Shown here piece by piece: positions 18,228-27,405 of a stretch of DNA of 64,000 bases (position 1 is the first letter of the stretch; every line of letters starts with the position of its first letter). The notes under the pieces are model-generated. The model ran no database searches. It was not told where the DNA came from and was given only the letters and a program-made list of their open reading frames with translations. Source of the stretch: Mycobacterium haemophilum DSM 44634 (GTDB taxonomy: Bacteria > Actinomycetota > Actinomycetes > Mycobacteriales > Mycobacteriaceae); assembly GCF_000340435.2 (NCBI RefSeq), contig NZ_CP011883.2:2588687-2652686 (forward strand). The letters are read 5' to 3'. A program made the translations under genes and the position numbers.

Positions 18228-19180
18228 CTTTGTCGGAATCCGCAGCGCCCGAAGGCCGCCGCTTGCTGCGCTTGGAAGTGCGCAACGCGCAGACCCCGAT
18301 CGAGCGCAAGCCGCCGTGGATCAAAACCCGGGCCCGCATGGGGCCGGAGTACACCGCACTGAAAAGCCTGGTCCGCCGCGAGGGTCTGCACACGGTCTGT
18401 GAAGAGGCCGGCTGCCCCAACATCTTCGAATGCTGGGAGGACCGGGAAGCCACCTTTCTGATCGGCGGTGATCAGTGCACCCGTCGGTGCGACTTCTGCC
18501 AGATCGACACCGGCAAGCCAGCTGCGTTAGACCGCGACGAGCCCCGGCGGGTCGCCGAGAGCGTGCAAGCCATGGGGCTGCGGTATGCCACCGTCACCGG
18601 GGTCGCCCGCGACGACTTGCCCGACGGCGGCGCCTGGCTGTACGCCGCGACGGTACGAGCCATTAACGAGCTCAACCCGTCGACCGGCGTCGAACTGTTG
18701 ATTCCGGACTTCAACGGGCAGCCCGAGCGGCTGGCGGAAGTCTTCGAGTCCCGCCCGCAAGTGTTGGCGCACAACGTCGAAACCGTGCCACGCATCTTTA
18801 AACGGATTCGACCTGCTTTCACCTACCAGCGCAGCCTGGGCGTGCTCACCGCGGCGCACGCGGCCGGTCTGGTCACCAAGAGCAACCTGATCCTCGGCCT
18901 CGGCGAAACCCCCGACGAGGTGCGCACTGCCCTGGCCGATTTGCGCGACGCCGGCTGCAACATCGTCACCGTCACCCAATATCTGCGTCCGTCGACGCGC
19001 CACCACCCGGTGGAGCGCTGGGTCAGGCCTGAGGAGTTCGTCGAGTACGCGCAGTACGCCCAAGGTTTGGGCTTCGCAGGCGTGTTGGCCGGGCCACTGG
19101 TGCGGTCGTCGTACCGCGCCGGTCGGCTCTACGAGCAGGCAGCAGGCATCCGGACCTCGAGTGCCTCGGCATCCCGTTAA
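18224..19180 (+). CDS. lipA: Lipoyl synthase (radical SAM)
   Basis: Inserts two sulfurs into the octanoyl chain left by LipB. Start taken at GTG 18224 (VTLSESAAPEGRR), overlapping the lipB stop as GTGA; 318 residues. Both cluster motifs are complete: the auxiliary cluster CEEAGCPNIFEC (Cx4Cx5C) and the radical SAM cluster CTRRCDFC (Cx3Cx2C). The C-terminal RSSYRAG supplies the serine ligand of the auxiliary cluster known in the family. Longer in-frame starts inside lipB are not credible. Confidence 0.96.
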   Translation: MTLSESAAPEGRRLLRLEVRNAQTPIERKPPWIKTRARMGPEYTALKSLVRREGLHTVCEEAGCPNIFECWEDREATFLIGGDQCTRRCDFCQIDTGKPAALDRDEPRRVAESVQAMGLRYATVTGVARDDLPDGGAWLYAATVRAINELNPSTGVELLIPDFNGQPERLAEVFESRPQVLAHNVETVPRIFKRIRPAFTYQRSLGVLTAAHAAGLVTKSNLILGLGETPDEVRTALADLRDAGCNIVTVTQYLRPSTRHHPVERWVRPEEFVEYAQYAQGLGFAGVLAGPLVRSSYRAGRLYEQAAGIRTSSASASR

Positions 19181-19206
19181 GCCGCACCTACGTATTCTTG
19201 GTAACT

Positions 19207-19968
19207 ATGGCTAAACCGCGAAATGCCGCTGCGAACGCGGCGGCGAAGGCCGCCAAAAACCAAGCCAAGGCCGCCCGCAAGGCCGCGTCTCGGCAGCGCC
19301 GCCATCAGCTGTGGCAGGCGTTCACGATGCAACGCACGGAGGACAAGCGGCTGCTGCCGTACATGATTGGTGCCTTCGTTGTGATCGTGGGCGCCTCGGT
19401 GACGGCGGGAGTGCTGGTCGGCGGATTCACCATGATCACCTTGATCCCGCTCGGCGTGGTGCTCGGGGCGTTGGTGGCGTTCATCATCTTCGGCCGCCGA
19501 GCCCAGCGATCGGTCTACCACAAAGCCGAAGGCCAAACAGGCGCGGCGGCGTGGGCCCTGGACAACCTGCGTGGCAAGTGGCGGGTGAGCCCGGGAGTGG
19601 CCGCTACTGGCCACTTTGACGCGGTGCATCGAGTGATCGGCCGGCCTGGAGTCATCTTCGTCGCCGAGGGATCGGCGGCCCGGGTCAAACCGCTGCTGGC
19701 GCAGGAGAAGAAGCGCACCGCACGCTTGGTCGGCGACGTGCCGATCTACGACATCATCGTCGGCAACGGCGACGGCGAGGTTCCGCTGGCCAAGTTGGAG
19801 CGCCATCTCACTCGTTTGCCCGCCAATATCAGCGTCAAACAAATCGACACGCTGGAGTCGCGGCTGGCCGCGCTGGGATCGCGAGCTGGTGCCAGTCTGA
19901 TGCCGAAGGGACCGCTGCCCAACGCCGGCAAGATGCGCGGCGTGCAGCGCACCGTGCGCCGCAAGTAG
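19207..19968 (+). CDS. DUF4191 membrane protein (Rv2219-like)
   Basis: 253 residues from ATG 19207; a TTG three codons upstream is also open. A Lys/Ala-rich N-terminus (AAAKAAKNQAKAARKAA) precedes two transmembrane helices (PYMIGAFVVIVGASVTAGVL and MITLIPLGVVLGALVAFIIF) and a cytosolic domain with ARVKPLLAQEKKRTARLV. This matches the actinobacterial DUF4191 family, of unknown role, found beside lipA in many actinobacteria. It is convergent with the RDD gene. Confidence 0.88.
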   Translation: MAKPRNAAANAAAKAAKNQAKAARKAASRQRRHQLWQAFTMQRTEDKRLLPYMIGAFVVIVGASVTAGVLVGGFTMITLIPLGVVLGALVAFIIFGRRAQRSVYHKAEGQTGAAAWALDNLRGKWRVSPGVAATGHFDAVHRVIGRPGVIFVAEGSAARVKPLLAQEKKRTARLVGDVPIYDIIVGNGDGEVPLAKLERHLTRLPANISVKQIDTLESRLAALGSRAGASLMPKGPLPNAGKMRGVQRTVRRK

Positions 19969-19976
19969 CTCCCGCC

Positions 19977-20006
19977 ACGCAGCGCGGCGAAGCCGGGCAC
20001 AGCGGC
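19977..20006. repeat. Dispersed GC-rich intergenic repeat, single copy
   Basis: CACGCAGCGCGGCGAAGCC followed by GGGCACAGCGG, between two convergent genes, resembles the GCGCGGCGGAGCCGGGCGCAG core of the 57-bp tandem repeat at 31615 and the reverse-strand copy at 11144. Confidence 0.5.
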
Positions 20007-20017
20007 ACGCATAAGAC

Positions 20018-20440
20018 CTAGCGTCGCACCACCGCCGTGCCGGTCACCCGATCGTGCAATCCGCGTCCGTCCGAATCGGTGAACAACGGCGGGATGACCA
20101 TTCCGATGAGCAACCCCCGCGCCACCAGCCGGCCAACCCCTACCGGTACGCGACCGTCCACCGCCGCCACTTGCAGACCCAGCGCCAATTGTCCCGGCGT
20201 GAAACCAAAGAGCCGCACCGCCACCACACCGACAACGAGCCAGATCACCAAAACCGCGGTCGACAACATTTCCACGGAGATGGCGCCGAGTCCCAAGGCC
20301 AGTAACGCCAAGCCGTAGCCGATCAGCCAGTCGATCGACAGCGCCACCAGCCGGCGTCCCATCGGGGCCAATGATCCTGGCCCGTGCTCCGGCAAGCCGA
20401 GGGCCGCGCCGGGGTGTGCGGGGCGTGATGCCGAGGTCAT
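20018..20440 (-). CDS. RDD family membrane protein
   Basis: 140 residues from ATG 20440, matching the small Rv2219A gene in size and place. An in-frame ATG at 20530 would extend it by 30 residues but looks unlikely. Three hydrophobic segments are present (WLIGYGLALLALGLGAISVE, STAVLVIWLVVGVVAVRLFG, LVARGLLIGMVIPP), with the conserved Arg near GRRLVALSIDW and Asp in SIDWLIGYG and LHDRVTGTAVV that name the family. Function unknown. Divergent from glnA1. Confidence 0.85.
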   Translation of the reverse strand: MTSASRPAHPGAALGLPEHGPGSLAPMGRRLVALSIDWLIGYGLALLALGLGAISVEMLSTAVLVIWLVVGVVAVRLFGFTPGQLALGLQVAAVDGRVPVGVGRLVARGLLIGMVIPPLFTDSDGRGLHDRVTGTAVVRR

Positions 20441-20664
20441 CGGCCGATCCGATGCTCGGGGCGGGGCCGCGATGAACCGCTGCGCCTGCACACCAGACCA
20501 GATACGATCTTGCGGTCCATGGCCCCACAATAGAACCCGCGGGCAACCCGGCCTCGGTCGTGGGCGGCATGGTCAAGTAACCTCGGCGCAATACGGGGGT
20601 GACTGACCGGCAATATCAGCTCCATAGCGTCAGGCCGCGGATCAGGAAAGTAAAGGAGCATTCT

Positions 20665-22101
20665 GTGACGGAAAAGACGCCCGACGACGTCTTCAAACTC
20701 GCCAAGGACGAGAACGTCGAATTCGTCGACGTCCGGTTCTGTGACCTGCCCGGCATTATGCAGCACTTCACTATTCCGGCTTCGGCCTTCGATAAAAGCG
20801 TGTTCGAGGACGGGCTGGCCTTTGACGGCTCGTCGATTCGCGGGTTCCAGTCCATCCACGAGTCCGACATGCTGCTGCTTCCCGATCCGGACACCGCGCG
20901 CATCGACCCGTTCCGTGAGGCCAAGACGCTGAATGTCAACTTTTTCGTCCATGACCCGTTCACCCTCGAGCCGTACTCGCGCGACCCGCGCAACATCGCC
21001 CGCAAGGCCGAGAACTATTTGATTAGCACCGGTGTCGCGGACACCGCGTACTTCGGTGCCGAGGCCGAGTTCTACATTTTCGACTCGGTGAGCTTCGATT
21101 CACGCTCGAACGGTTCGTTCTACGAAGTCGATGCCATCTCGGGGTGGTGGAACACCGGCGCGGCGACCGAGGCCGACGGCAGCCCCAACCGCGGCTACAA
21201 GGTTCGCCACAAGGGCGGGTACTTCCCGGTGGCACCCAACGACCAGTACGTCGACCTGCGCGACAAGATGCTGACCAACCTGATCAACGCCGGCTTCGTG
21301 TTAGAGAAGGGCCACCACGAGGTGGGTACCGGCGGGCAGGCCGAGATCAACTACCAGTTCAACACGCTGCTGCATGCGGCCGACGACATGCAGCTGTACA
21401 AGTACATCATCAAAAACACCGCGTGGCAGCACGGCAAAACAGTCACCTTCATGCCGAAGCCGCTGTTCGGTGACAACGGCTCCGGCATGCACACCCACCA
21501 GTCGCTGTGGAAAGACGGCACCCCGTTGATGTACGACGAAACCGGCTATGCCGGTTTGTCGGACACCGCACGCCACTACATCGGCGGCCTGCTGCACCAC
21601 GCGCCTTCGCTGCTGGCGTTCACCAACCCGACGGTGAACTCCTACAAGCGATTGGTTCCCGGCTATGAGGCCCCGATCAATCTGGTCTACAGCCAGCGCA
21701 ACCGGTCGGCGTGTGTGCGTATCCCGATCACCGGCAACAACCCGAAGGCCAAGCGGCTAGAGTTCCGCTGCCCCGACGCATCGGGCAACCCCTACCTGGC
21801 GTTCTCCGCCATGCTGATGGCGGGCCTGGACGGCATCAAGAACAAGATCGAGCCGCAGGCGCCGGTCGACAAGGACCTCTACGAACTGCCACCGGAGGAG
21901 GCCGCGAACATTCCGCAGGCCCCCACCCAGCTGGCTGCGGTGATCGACCGGCTAGAGGAAGACCACGAATACCTCACTGAGGGAGGCGTGTTCACGTCCG
22001 ACTTGATCGAGACGTGGATCAACTTCAAGCGCGAGAACGAGATCGAACCGGTCAACATTCGACCACATCCGTACGAGTTTGCGTTGTATTACGACGTTTA
22101 A
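20665..22101 (+). CDS. glnA1: Glutamine synthetase type I, adenylylatable
   Basis: Makes glutamine from glutamate, ammonia and ATP; the main GS of mycobacteria, abundant in and outside the cell. Start taken at GTG 20665 behind AAAGGAGCATTCT, giving 478 residues, the family length. Motifs: the active-site loop FDGSSIRGF, EAEFYIF, the KPLFGDNGSGMHTHQS ATP region, and the adenylylation site DLYELPPEE near the C-terminus. The modifying enzyme GlnE is encoded convergently just downstream. A strong hairpin follows the stop. Confidence 0.97.
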   Translation: MTEKTPDDVFKLAKDENVEFVDVRFCDLPGIMQHFTIPASAFDKSVFEDGLAFDGSSIRGFQSIHESDMLLLPDPDTARIDPFREAKTLNVNFFVHDPFTLEPYSRDPRNIARKAENYLISTGVADTAYFGAEAEFYIFDSVSFDSRSNGSFYEVDAISGWWNTGAATEADGSPNRGYKVRHKGGYFPVAPNDQYVDLRDKMLTNLINAGFVLEKGHHEVGTGGQAEINYQFNTLLHAADDMQLYKYIIKNTAWQHGKTVTFMPKPLFGDNGSGMHTHQSLWKDGTPLMYDETGYAGLSDTARHYIGGLLHHAPSLLAFTNPTVNSYKRLVPGYEAPINLVYSQRNRSACVRIPITGNNPKAKRLEFRCPDASGNPYLAFSAMLMAGLDGIKNKIEPQAPVDKDLYELPPEEAANIPQAPTQLAAVIDRLEEDHEYLTEGGVFTSDLIETWINFKRENEIEPVNIRPHPYEFALYYDV

Positions 22102-22121
22102 GGACGTCTCGGGGGAAGCGG

Positions 22122-22152
22122 GAACCCGCTTGGTGACGAGCCGAGCGGGTTC
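22122..22152 (+). terminator. Stem-loop after glnA1
   Basis: GAACCCGCTTGG at 22122-22133 pairs with CCGAGCGGGTTC at 22141-22152 (12 bp with one G-T pair) around a 7-base loop, 20 bases after the glnA1 stop. Followed by TTG and no long T run. Probable transcription terminator. Confidence 0.75.
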
Positions 22153-22180
22153 TTGCGATCTGCCGACAGTGCGCAGAACT

Positions 22181-22405
22181 TCATTCGACTTCCCGCGCCC
22201 ACGCTGGCTCGATGAATACCCCTCCCGCCTCGACGGTGATCCCTGCGGCATCCGAAAGATAACCGCGCGCATAGGCTTTGGTCGGGCCTTGGCTTGCCGC
22301 CGCGCCGAGCATGTGGTGCGCTTCGCTCAACACCTCGATGGCAGCCAACTCCAACCAGCCTCCTGGTTCAACTCCCGAACACCTTGTGCACGACCGCTTT
22401 TGCAC
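22181..22405 (-). other. Short open frame after glnE, doubtful gene
   Basis: A 74-codon frame on the minus strand, overlapping the end of glnE by 38 bases and filling the glnA1-glnE gap. It reads as protein-like text (EVLSEAHHMLGAAASQGPT and KAYARGYLSDAAGI), possibly the tail of a lost gene, but I recognise no family and see no convincing ribosome site. Left as a possible relic or hypothetical. Confidence 0.25.
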
Positions 22406-25388
22406 GTCGGGTCACCCGCAGATAGTTGTCCAAGAATTCGCCGCCGTCGCCGCTTGGCCAGCCGGCGGCGACAGCGACCGCGTTGAGCTGGCGTCCGGGC
22501 CCTGGCAGTTGGTCGGTGGGCTTACCCCGGACCAGCACCAGCGCATTGCGGGCCCGGGTAGCGGTCAGCCACGCTTGCCGCAGCAGGTCCACGTCCGCTG
22601 CGGGGACCAGGTTGGCCGCCGCGATGGCGTCCAGGGATTCCAACGTCGAGGTGTTGTGCAGGGTCGGCAGCTCGTGCGCGTGCCGCAACTGCAGCAGCTG
22701 CACGGTCCATTCGATGTCGGCCAGTCCCCCGCGGCCCAGCTTGGTGTGCGTGTTGGGGTCGGCGCCGCGCGGCAACCGCTCGGCCTCGACCCGAGCCTTC
22801 ATCCGGCGAATCTGGTGCACCGCCTCGGCCGATACACCGTCGGGCGGATAGCGCGTCTTGTCGGCCATCAGCAGGAACCGCTGGCCCAGATCGGCGTCGC
22901 CGGCCACCGCGTGGGCGCGCAGCAGCGCCTGAATCTCCCACGGCTGAGCCCACTGCGCGTAGTAGGCGGCATAGGCCGCCAAGGTGCGGACCAGCGGCCC
23001 GTTGCGCCCTTCGGGCCGCAGATTGGCATCCACGTCCAACGGCGGGTCAACGCTGGGTGTCCCCAGCAGTCTGCGAACCTGTTCGGCGATCGTCGCCGAC
23101 CACCGCAACGCCTGTGCATCCTCGACACCAGCCGCCGGCTCGCAGACGAACATCACGTCGGCGTCGGACCCGTAACCCAACTCGGCGCCGCCTAATCGGC
23201 CCATGCCGACGACCGCGATCGCCGCCGGTGCCTTGCCTTTTTGGGGGCCGTCGTCAGGCAGGTGGGCCCGGATCACTGCGTCCAAAGCGGCCTGCAGCAC
23301 CGCCACCCACACCGACGTCAGTGCCTTGCACACCTCGGTAACCTCCAACAAGCCCAGGAGGTCCGCGGAACCGACCCGGGCCAACTCACGACGCCGCAGG
23401 CTACGCGCGGCGGCGATGGCCCGCATCGGGTCGGCGTGCCGGCCCGCCGACGTGATCAGCGCGCGAGCCACCGTGGCCGGCTCGGCCTCGAGCAACTTCG
23501 GGCCCGCTAGCCCGTCGCCATAACGCTGAATGACCTCGGGGGCGCGCATCAGCAGATCCGGCACATACACCGAGGTCCCCAGCACATGCATGAGCCGCCT
23601 GGCCACCGCGGGCTTGTCACGCAGCGTGGACAGGTACCAGGTTTCGGCCGCCAACGCCTCGGACAGGCGCCGGTAGGCCAATAGCCCGCCGTCGGGGTCA
23701 GGCGCATACGACATCCAGTTGAGCAGCCGGGGCAACAGCACCGACTGCACCCGACCTCGCCGTCCGCTCTGATTGACCAGCGCCGACATGTGCTTCAACG
23801 CGGTCTGCGGGCCCTCGTAGCCCAGCGCGGCCAGCTGCCGCTCGGCTGCCGCCGAAGTCATGCCGTGACCGATCTCTAGGCCGGCCGGCCCGATCGACTC
23901 CAATAGCGGCTGATAGAAGAGCTTGGCGTGCAGCTGCGACACCCGCAGGTTCTGGTGCTTGAGCTCCTCACGCAGCACCCCCGCAGCGTCGTGCCGGCCG
24001 TCCGGACGGATGTGCGCCGCGCGGGCCAGCCAGCGCACCGCCTCTTCATCGTCGTCCTGGGGCAGCAGGTGGGTGCGTTTGAGTCGCTGCAGCTGCAGCC
24101 GGTGCTCGAGCAGCCGCAGAAACTCATAGGAAGCAGTCAGGTTCGCGGCGTCCTCACGGCCGATGTAGCCGCCCTCGCTCAACGCCGCCAACGCGTCCAC
24201 CGTGGAAACCACATGCAGCGACTCGTCGCTGCGGCCGTGCACCAGCTGCAGCAGCTGCACAGCGAACTCCACGTCCCGCAGTCCGCCGCTGCCGAGTTTG
24301 AGCTCGCGGCCGCGGACATCCGCGGGCACCAGCTGCTCCACGCGCCGCCGCATGGCCTGCACCTCGACCACGAAATCCGCACGCTCGCAGGCAACCCAGA
24401 CCATCGGCATCAACGCGGCCAGGTAACGCTCACCCAGTTCCGCATCGCCAACCGCCGCGCGGGCTTTCAGCAACGCCTGGAACTCCCAGGTCTTCGCCCA
24501 GCGCTGGTAATAGGCGATGTGCGACTCAACTGTGCGGACCAGCTCACCGCTGCGGCCCTCCGGCCGCAGCCCGGCGTCCACCTGGAAGAACGCCGCCGAG
24601 GCCACCCGCATCATCTCACTGGCCACGCGAGTGCTGAGCGGATCGGCGTGCTCGGCGACGAAGATGACGTCGACATCGCTGACGTAGTTGAGTTCGCGGG
24701 CACCCCATTTGCCCATCGCGATGACCGCCAGTCGCGGTGGCGTGCGATCACCGCACACAGTTTTCTCGGCCACCCGCAGCGCGGCCGCCATCGCGGCGTC
24801 CGCGGTATCGGCCAGCTGGGCAGCGACCACGGTGAACGGCAGCACCGGCTCGTCTTCGACCGTTGCGGCCACATCGAGCGCGGCCAGCACCAGCAGCTGG
24901 TCACGATACAACGTGCGTAGCCGAGGCACCACCGCGTCCGACGTCCCCAAAGTTTCGTCCCCGACCTCGCTCTCGAACGTGCTCACGCACTCGTCGAACG
25001 CCTGGCGCAGCTGGTCGGCCGACGGCAATTTGGCCCTGCCGCGCAACAGCTTCCACGACTGCGGATGGGCGGCCAGGTGATCGCCTAACGCCAGCGACGA
25101 GCCCAGCACGGCAAATAGCCGCCCGCGCAGACCGCGATCGGTGAGCAAAGCGGCATTGAGCTCGTCCCATCCGGTGTCTGGGTTCTCGAACAGCCGAACC
25201 ATGGCGCGCAGCACAGCATCGGCGTCTGGGGCGCGCGACAGCGACCACAACAGGTCCACGTGTGCCCGGTCGTCGTGGCCATACCAGCCCAGCAGCGCGA
25301 GGTTCTCCGCGGCGGGAGAGTCAAGCAATCCAAGCCGGCCGACGCCGGGCAGCCTGGGGCGCTCCGTCGTGGGTTTGGTCACGACCAC
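22368..25388 (-). CDS. glnE: Glutamine synthetase adenylyltransferase/adenylyl-removing enzyme
   Basis: Adds or removes AMP on the glnA1 product to match nitrogen supply. 1006 residues with two nucleotidyltransferase domains in tandem: an N-terminal one around MGKWGARELNYVSDVDVIFV (removase) and a C-terminal one around GMGRLGGAELGYGSDADVMF (transferase), each with the DxD metal pair. Each domain is followed by an LRPEGR motif and a helical bundle. Reads MVVTKPTTERPRLP from GTG 25388; GTG 25382 is an alternative. Lies between glnA1 (convergent) and glnA2 (same strand, upstream). Confidence 0.96.
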   Translation of the reverse strand: MVVTKPTTERPRLPGVGRLGLLDSPAAENLALLGWYGHDDRAHVDLLWSLSRAPDADAVLRAMVRLFENPDTGWDELNAALLTDRGLRGRLFAVLGSSLALGDHLAAHPQSWKLLRGRAKLPSADQLRQAFDECVSTFESEVGDETLGTSDAVVPRLRTLYRDQLLVLAALDVAATVEDEPVLPFTVVAAQLADTADAAMAAALRVAEKTVCGDRTPPRLAVIAMGKWGARELNYVSDVDVIFVAEHADPLSTRVASEMMRVASAAFFQVDAGLRPEGRSGELVRTVESHIAYYQRWAKTWEFQALLKARAAVGDAELGERYLAALMPMVWVACERADFVVEVQAMRRRVEQLVPADVRGRELKLGSGGLRDVEFAVQLLQLVHGRSDESLHVVSTVDALAALSEGGYIGREDAANLTASYEFLRLLEHRLQLQRLKRTHLLPQDDDEEAVRWLARAAHIRPDGRHDAAGVLREELKHQNLRVSQLHAKLFYQPLLESIGPAGLEIGHGMTSAAAERQLAALGYEGPQTALKHMSALVNQSGRRGRVQSVLLPRLLNWMSYAPDPDGGLLAYRRLSEALAAETWYLSTLRDKPAVARRLMHVLGTSVYVPDLLMRAPEVIQRYGDGLAGPKLLEAEPATVARALITSAGRHADPMRAIAAARSLRRRELARVGSADLLGLLEVTEVCKALTSVWVAVLQAALDAVIRAHLPDDGPQKGKAPAAIAVVGMGRLGGAELGYGSDADVMFVCEPAAGVEDAQALRWSATIAEQVRRLLGTPSVDPPLDVDANLRPEGRNGPLVRTLAAYAAYYAQWAQPWEIQALLRAHAVAGDADLGQRFLLMADKTRYPPDGVSAEAVHQIRRMKARVEAERLPRGADPNTHTKLGRGGLADIEWTVQLLQLRHAHELPTLHNTSTLESLDAIAAANLVPAADVDLLRQAWLTATRARNALVLVRGKPTDQLPGPGRQLNAVAVAAGWPSGDGGEFLDNYLRVTRRAKAVVHKVFGS

Positions 25389-25408
25389 GACGGTAGCGCA
25401 ACGCGCCC

Positions 25409-25427
25409 CCCGGTCGAACCGACCGGG
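25409..25427 (-). terminator. Perfect small hairpin between glnA2 and glnE
   Basis: CCCGGTCG and CGACCGGG flank AAC in the 49-base gap between the glnA2 stop and the glnE start. It may reduce read-through from glnA2 into glnE, or act as an attenuator. Confidence 0.45.
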
Positions 25428-25437
25428 AAGAACTGGG

Positions 25438-26778
25438 CTACAACGACAGGTAAGTCTTCAGCTCATAGGGCGTGACATGACTACGGTAGTTCGCCCACTC
25501 CGCGCGCTTATTGCGCAAGAAGAAGTCAAAAACGTGCTCCCCCAGGGCTTCCGCGACGAGCTCGGAGGCCTCCATGGCGCGAAGCGCACTGTCGAGACTG
25601 GTTGGCAGCTCGCGGTATCCCATAGTGCGCCGCTCTTCGGGCGTGAGGTCCCAGACGTTGTCTTCGGCCTGCGGCCCCAGCACGTAACCCTTCTCCACCC
25701 CGCGCAAGCCGGCGGCCAGCAGCACGGCAAATGCCAGATAGGGGTTGCACGCCGAATCGGGACTGCGCACCTCGACCCGCCGCGACGACGCCTTATGCGG
25801 GCTGTACATCGGCACCCGCACCAGGGCCGACCGGTTGGCCGCCCCCCACGACGCGGCAGTGGGCGCTTCACCGCCGTGCACCAGCCGCTTGTAGGAGTTG
25901 ACCCATTGATTGGTGACCGCGCTGATCTCGGAGGCATGCTCCAGGATCCCGGCAATAAAGGATTTGCCGACTTCCGACAATTGCAGCACATCGTCGGGGC
26001 TGTGGAAGGCGTTAACGTCACCCTCGAACAAACTCATATGGGTGTGCATCGCGGAGCCAGGGTGCTGCGCGAACGGCTTGGGCATGAATGATGCCCGTGC
26101 ACCGTTTTCGATCGCGACTTCTTTGATGACGTAGCGGAAGGTCATCACGTTGTCGGCCATCGACAGCGCGTCGGCGAAACGCAGGTCGATCTCCTGCTGC
26201 CCGGGCGCACCTTCGTGGTGGCTGAACTCCACCGAGATACCCATGAATTCCAGGGCCTCGATCGCCTGCCGGCGAAAGTCCGACGCCGAGTCGTGCACCG
26301 CTTGGTCGAAATAGCCGGCGTTATCGACGGGAATGGGCGTCGCCCCCTCCTCGGACCCGGCCTTGAGGAGGAAGAATTCGATTTCGGGATGGACGTAGCA
26401 GGAAAAACCAAGGTCGTTGGCCTTCGTCAGCTGACGCCGCAACACGTGTCGCGGGTCTGCCCACGACGGCGAGCCGTCCGGCATGGTGATATCGCAGAAC
26501 ATCCGTGCCGAGTGGTGGTGACCGGCGGGAGTAGCCCAGGGCAGGACCTGGAAGGTCGACGGATCCGGGTGCGCCACGGTGTCAGATTCCGAGACCCGCG
26601 CGAAGCCCTCGATCGAGGATCCGTCGAAGCCGATGCCTTCCTCGAAAGCACCCTCTAGCTCGGCGGGAGCAATCGCGACCGACTTGAGGTAGCCGAGCAC
26701 GTCGGTGAACCACAGGCGCACAAAGCGGATGTCCCGCTCCTCGAGCGTGCGCAGGACAAATTCCTTCTGTCGATCCAT
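25438..26778 (-). CDS. glnA2: Glutamine synthetase homolog GlnA2
   Basis: Second type I GS-family protein, 446 residues from ATG 26778 (MDRQKEFVLRTLEERDIRF); an in-frame start six codons upstream is rejected. Motifs FDGSSIEGFARVSESD, HPEIEFFLLK, HHEGAPGQQEIDLRF and KPFAQHPGSAMHTHMS are intact. Where GlnA1 has the adenylylated Tyr, the local sequence here is NVWDLTPEERR with no Tyr, so GlnE should not control it. In M. tuberculosis this homolog is dispensable with low or no GS activity reported. Confidence 0.95.
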   Translation of the reverse strand: MDRQKEFVLRTLEERDIRFVRLWFTDVLGYLKSVAIAPAELEGAFEEGIGFDGSSIEGFARVSESDTVAHPDPSTFQVLPWATPAGHHHSARMFCDITMPDGSPSWADPRHVLRRQLTKANDLGFSCYVHPEIEFFLLKAGSEEGATPIPVDNAGYFDQAVHDSASDFRRQAIEALEFMGISVEFSHHEGAPGQQEIDLRFADALSMADNVMTFRYVIKEVAIENGARASFMPKPFAQHPGSAMHTHMSLFEGDVNAFHSPDDVLQLSEVGKSFIAGILEHASEISAVTNQWVNSYKRLVHGGEAPTAASWGAANRSALVRVPMYSPHKASSRRVEVRSPDSACNPYLAFAVLLAAGLRGVEKGYVLGPQAEDNVWDLTPEERRTMGYRELPTSLDSALRAMEASELVAEALGEHVFDFFLRNKRAEWANYRSHVTPYELKTYLSL

Positions 26779-26812
26779 AACCCGCACATTATGCAACTGC
26801 TGTTAATTCTGT

Positions 26813-26826
26813 GTTACGCAAGTAAC
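26813..26826. promoter_or_regulatory. Inverted repeat GTTAC-N4-GTAAC upstream of glnA2
   Basis: A perfect 5-bp inverted repeat with a 4-base spacer about 35 bases upstream of the glnA2 start, inside an AT-richer 140-base gap. It resembles the GnTAC half-sites described for actinobacterial GlnR but the spacing differs, so the regulator is uncertain. Confidence 0.35.
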
Positions 26827-26921
26827 TAGTGCCATGCACGCTGGTTAAAACCTGCAAGTCAGTAAAGCGCTGTGCCTCAGTTATCCGACACATGGCAAAG
26901 TCATCTTGGGTCAGCTTGAGG

Positions 26922-27404
26922 TCACTTCGTCAAGTACTCAATTAGCGCTCGACGGATCGTCTCCCCTCTGGTCACACTATCGATCTCGGAACGCTCATCG
27001 GCGAGGGTTACCAAGTCGTCGGGGAGCCGCACCGAATACGTGCTTGCCGCTTCGTCGCCGATCGCGGGACGCCCACGACGACGCAGTTTCTCGGCGGGAA
27101 TACCGTTCTCAGCTTCAGCGACCAAACGCGCGATGGTTTTCTCGTCTACCGATTCTGGCCGGGGGCGTTCGTCGCCGACGTGCCCCCTCCCCTGCGGCAT
27201 CGTCGGCATAGGTGGCTTCATGGTGGCGGGCGTCTCCCTCGCCACAGGGCGTCGGACCGGTCCTCCGGAACGCACCGTTTTGGCAGGCATCTTCTTGGCC
27301 CCACGCTGGGCCTGCAACAACGCCGACGCAGCGATCCGCTTGTTGCGTCTGCCCGTTCTAAGGGCTTTACTTGCGGCGGCCGCATCCTTCTTCGAAGTTG
27401 CCAT
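26922..27404 (-). CDS. Ribbon-helix-helix DNA-binding protein, probable antitoxin
   Basis: 160 residues from ATG 27404. The last 45 residues form an RHH domain (STYSVRLPDDLVTLADERSE then TRGETIRRALIEYLTK), preceded by RRRGRPAIGDEA, an arrangement common in actinobacterial antitoxins. The first 90 residues form a long Lys/Arg/Ala/Pro-rich tail (MATSKKDAAAASKALRTGRR) that looks like a histone tail and is unusual in length. The ATG lies one base after the stop of the upstream toxin-like gene (TGA-C-ATG), so the two are coupled. Toxin-first order suggests antitoxin autorepression by the RHH domain. Not at this locus in H37Rv as I recall it. Confidence 0.7.
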   Translation of the reverse strand: MATSKKDAAAASKALRTGRRNKRIAASALLQAQRGAKKMPAKTVRSGGPVRRPVARETPATMKPPMPTMPQGRGHVGDERPRPESVDEKTIARLVAEAENGIPAEKLRRRGRPAIGDEAASTYSVRLPDDLVTLADERSEIDSVTRGETIRRALIEYLTK

Positions 27405-27405
27405 G

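Noticed and set aside
23928..24920. 330-codon open frame antisense to glnE
   Set aside because: Shadow of a GC-rich coding strand; glnE has clear motifs through this stretch and the antisense frame is Arg/His/Gln rich with no family features.
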